Of a DNA stretch of 35,622 nt, positions 33,344-35,622 are shown piece after piece. A model generated the notes under the pieces. The model did not search any database and was not told the DNA's origin. It saw only the letters and a program-made list of their open reading frames with translations. Positions within the stretch are counted from its first letter, which is position 1. The number at the start of each line of letters is the position of its first letter. The position numbers and the translations under genes are program-made. The DNA is from Desulfobulbus sp. Tol-SR (GTDB lineage Bacteria > Desulfobacterota > Desulfobulbia > Desulfobulbales > Desulfocapsaceae): NCBI GenBank assembly GCA_000769715.1, contig JROS01000012.1, positions 652 to 36,273 on the forward strand. Direction: 5' to 3'.

Positions 33344-33565
33344 ATGGCCCACACATGTTCAAGCTGCGGATTGATGGCGGATGATGCCAGTTCGCTCTGC
33401 AATCCAACCGAAACAATCATCTCCTGTTCATACTGCAATATGCCGGATGTCGGCGTCAACCATATCTGCAAGGAAAAGTTCGCAGCGATGCGATACTCCT
33501 GCGAAACCTGCGGCAAGGTCGCAGTCGACACCACAGGCATCTGCAAACCGGTGGAAATTGTCTGA
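33344..33565 (+). CDS. Small zinc-ribbon protein
   Basis: A 73-residue cytoplasmic protein with three near-repeats: CSSCGLMADDASSLCNP, CSYCNMPDVGVNHICKE and CETCGKVAVDTTGICKP. Each has a CxxC followed about 12 residues later by another Cys, so three small metal sites or interlaced zinc ribbons are likely. GAGGAGA precedes ATG 33344. No known function; proteins of this size and pattern are often regulators or partners of larger complexes. It has its own promoter and leader hairpin and is followed by a GC-rich hairpin at 33606-33629. Confidence 0.75.
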   Translation: MAHTCSSCGLMADDASSLCNPTETIISCSYCNMPDVGVNHICKEKFAAMRYSCETCGKVAVDTTGICKPVEIV

Positions 33566-33605
33566 TTCGTCAGGCGTTTCCGGGTGCGGTACCTTCCACC
33601 ATTAC

Positions 33606-33629
33606 GGGGCGCCGATGGAGAGGCGCCCC
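33606..33629 (+). terminator. GC-rich hairpin between converging genes
   Basis: GGGGCGCC (33606-33613) and GGCGCCCC (33622-33629) form a perfect 8-bp stem with loop GATGGAGA. No T-run follows, so it may be a weak or Rho-assisted terminator between the zinc-ribbon gene and the converging acyltransferase gene. Confidence 0.5.
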
Positions 33630-33665
33630 CAGTGTCACAACAGCGGGTCTGCTCAGAGACGTTGA

Positions 33666-34592
33666 TCAGCGGTAGATCTCGGGATAATCGGCCTTCCATT
33701 TGCGGTGCAGCCATAGCCAATGGTCGGGATACCTGGTGATGATCTCCTCCAGCCGCTCGTTCTGGCGTCGTGTCAACACCGCGATATCCTCCTTCGCTTC
33801 ACTGTGTCCGATCGGAATTTCCGGCAGGAAGACGAGTCGATGGCAGCGGGGATCCCTGTCCCGGACAGTGAACATCGGCACCAGCGGCACCTGGTACTTC
33901 TGGGCCAGGCTGGGCGCGATATAGAGCGAGGTGGTGGGGTGGCCGAAGAATTCCGCCATGATTCCCTCCTTCCGGTTGGCATTCTGGTCGGTGAAAATCA
34001 CCAGATCCTCACCCTTCCTGAGACGCTGGATGGCCTCGCGCAGGCCGTTTTCCTTGTAGAGGATATTGACGCCCAGCGCGGTATTGCGCTGAAACCGGGC
34101 TTGTTCGAGCAGGGGGTTGTCGATGCGGCGGACAATGAAATTCAACCTGTTGTAATGTCTGGCGTAGTAACGATGTCCTATCTCCCAGTTGCCGAAATGG
34201 GCGCCGAGGAGGATCACCGCGCTGCTTTTGGCCCGAGCCGCAAGCAGATGTTGTTCACCTTCGACTCGAACCAACCGGTCCAGGGTGGCGGCTGTCCTGT
34301 GAGGGGCATCAAGGAATTGGACGAATTCGTGGCCGATCATCCCGAACTGTTTGAAATTGTCGTGAATTATCCGGTCGATCCGGTTTTCTTCGATCGAGGC
34401 ACCGAAGGCGAAGCGGAGGTTGGCGCGGGCGATCCTGCGGTGTTTTCCGGCGAGATGATAGAGCAGGGTGCCCATCCCCCGGCCGATGCCGAGCCACACC
34501 GAAAGCGGCATGCAGCGGCTGAAGGCGAAATAGCCGTGCATGGCATGGGAGACCAGTCGATCGCCTCGAGAGATATCAGGTTGCGAGGTCAT
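33666..34592 (-). CDS. LpxL/HtrB-type lipid A acyltransferase
   Basis: A 308-residue inner-membrane-associated acyltransferase that adds a secondary acyl chain to the lipid A precursor of lipopolysaccharide. The catalytic HX4E motif is H132 FGNW E137 in ILLGAHFGNWEIGH. Other family blocks are RRIARANLRFAFG, RLRKGEDLVIFTDQNANRKEGIMAEFFGHPTTS and the terminal YPDHWLWLHRKWK. A hydrophobic N-terminal segment (LSVWLGIGRGMGTLLYHLAG) is the usual membrane contact. The ribosome-binding site before ATG 34592 is weak. The gene stands alone. Confidence 0.92.
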   Translation of the reverse strand: MTSQPDISRGDRLVSHAMHGYFAFSRCMPLSVWLGIGRGMGTLLYHLAGKHRRIARANLRFAFGASIEENRIDRIIHDNFKQFGMIGHEFVQFLDAPHRTAATLDRLVRVEGEQHLLAARAKSSAVILLGAHFGNWEIGHRYYARHYNRLNFIVRRIDNPLLEQARFQRNTALGVNILYKENGLREAIQRLRKGEDLVIFTDQNANRKEGIMAEFFGHPTTSLYIAPSLAQKYQVPLVPMFTVRDRDPRCHRLVFLPEIPIGHSEAKEDIAVLTRRQNERLEEIITRYPDHWLWLHRKWKADYPEIYR

Positions 34593-35622
34593 GCTGCTCA
34601 GGTGGAAATATTGATGTAATTACCTAAAATTACATGGATGTGCCGGCAAACGATGCCGCTTCGGCAACGCCCCGGCATCATTAGCATAGCGTCAAGGGCG
34701 AGATTTACCATTGAAAAACGTCTGATCGGGCAATTCATCCCGACCCTCATCGGAATCGGAAGTCGAATATCGAGTCAACGGCGTGTTCCGTCGGCAGAAC
34801 GAACGATGGTGTGGTAATCCGCCGCCGTGAGTCCAGTAAAAGATCACGTTTTGAAACGGGAGAGCCGAACAGGTCAGCTTCGGCTCAGGGGCGGGGAGAT
34901 CGATCGAAATGTTTTTATTCCGACACGATCGCCCGGAACTGTCGTCCTGGTGTCCAATTCGTCTTCCGATTCCAGTGGAGTTGAAGCGTAAGCGTCAAAC
35001 AGCCGGGCCGTGTCTCGCGGTTTCTGCTCGAAAAGGTTTGACAGCCGGGCTGATGGCGCCTATCCCGCTAATGGATTCCCAAGAGTTTTGGTCATCGAAT
35101 GGTTGCTTGTGCTTTTTGGGCGTGATGGTCTTGATTGATCGGTATCAGTTGATTGAAAAACCACAATATTTGTCGGTCTGCAAGAATAAATATTTGATAT
35201 TATAAAATTATTTTACCTTTGAATCTTCTGGCTGTGGTTTTTTGGTTTATTTTACCGAAATGACGGCTAATAATCGAATTTTTTGTCTTCCCCGGCCCAG
35301 CCTATTGATTCAGCTTGACAGTGAATCTCCCGGATAGTAGAAAGATTCAATTAAAGAAATTAATTAAATACTTTGCGTAGAGGGCGATGCAGATAGACAT
35401 TTGTCGTATAAATCAGCCGTTAGATGATATCCTGGTGGAGCTTTTTCTCTCGATAAGTGGCTTTTTTGGTTGTGTTTGAGTCATGATTCGACCTATATTC
35501 AGGCCAATGTGCAAACACAACATCCCCCCTCATAGAGACTTTCATTTCAGCAGCATCAGCTAAGTAGTGGTAGAAAACTGATATAGACACGTCCACAGCA
35601 CAAGGAGCAACGAGCAATGAAC
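34593..35622. other. AT-richer end region without supported genes
   Basis: About 1030 bases. GC falls markedly from about 35100 on. A perfect 8-bp hairpin, GAGCCGAA (34862-34869) with TTCGGCTC (34879-34886), is present. Open frames at 34909-35205 (plus) and 35420-35617 (minus) have no recognisable motif. At the very end AAGGAG (35602-35607) stands nine bases before ATG 35617, so a gene may begin there and run off the window. No promoter was clear. Confidence 0.45.

Noticed and set aside
34909-35205. 98-residue plus-strand protein
   Set aside because: No signal, motif or ribosome-binding site; composition does not resemble a conserved protein.
35400-35440. Integron attC-like core (GTTAGAT)
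   Set aside because: No matching RYYYAAC partner or folded attC structure nearby and no integrase.

Overview
The window (35.6 kb, high GC, dense short-spaced operons) looks like chromosome from an anaerobic respiring bacterium of the former Deltaproteobacteria (Desulfobacterota/Desulfuromonadota). This is inferred from gene content: a decaheme cytochrome with an MtrB/PioB-type porin, a selenocysteine formate dehydrogenase, a giant FAD/Fe-S 2-hydroxyacid dehydrogenase fusion, a sigma-54 two-component system beside an acetate-type permease, and molybdate uptake genes. No rRNA, tRNA, insertion sequence, integrase or CRISPR array was seen. Species cannot be named from the sequence alone.

Layout. 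1-2.5 kb: molybdate ABC transporter; modB and modC are intact, but modA has an internal deletion plus frame change. 3.0-6.7 kb: 1212-residue FAD/Fe-S oxidoreductase. 7.3-11.1 kb: a likely extracellular electron transfer operon (SUMF1-like secreted protein, decaheme cytochrome, outer-membrane barrel). 11.4-13.6 kb: three genes overlapping by ATGA (membrane protein, DUF504/MJ1316-type protein, PQQ-type sugar dehydrogenase). 13.7-15.2 kb: three small minus-strand genes, two of them Tyr/Gly-rich exported proteins, and an 11-bp tandem repeat. 15.9-18.6 kb: GNAT acetyltransferase, secreted TIM-barrel glycosidase-like protein, nucleoside deaminase. 18.7-23.1 kb: a zone of gene decay, with an internally deleted YCII-family gene, a truncated DUF1428 gene, a headless unknown gene, a histidine kinase without its N-terminus, and an NtrC-type regulator with a frameshift. 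23.1-23.9 kb: two matching dyads, a good sigma-54 promoter and a GPR1/FUN34/YaaH (acetate) permease. 24.3-31.9 kb: formate dehydrogenase region with an elaborate control region, fdnGHI-type subunits, a second selenoprotein (DsbA-like, active site Sec-Pro-His-Cys), a diheme cytochrome c peroxidase and fdhE. 32-34.6 kb: PfkB-family sugar/nucleoside kinase, small zinc-ribbon protein, LpxL/HtrB-type acyltransferase. The last 1 kb is more AT-rich and holds no gene I can support.

How it fits together. Molybdate uptake can supply the metal for the Mo/W formate dehydrogenase. FdhE matures that enzyme, which is exported by Tat and passes electrons through its Fe-S subunit and cytochrome b to quinone. 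The MtrA/MtrB-like pair could carry electrons across the outer membrane. The Sec-containing DsbA-like protein and the cytochrome c peroxidase, only 4 bp apart, probably serve periplasmic redox or peroxide defence beside the oxygen-sensitive dehydrogenase.

Most interesting points: (1) the UPHC selenoprotein; (2) six CCCTAC-type motifs at an exact 23-bp period upstream of the fdn operon; (3) an 8-codon ORF with a strong ribosome-binding site, folded inside the terminator just ahead of the selenoprotein gene; (4) clustered deletion scars and frameshifts at 18.7-22.8 kb (and in modA), which are either real gene decay or assembly error.
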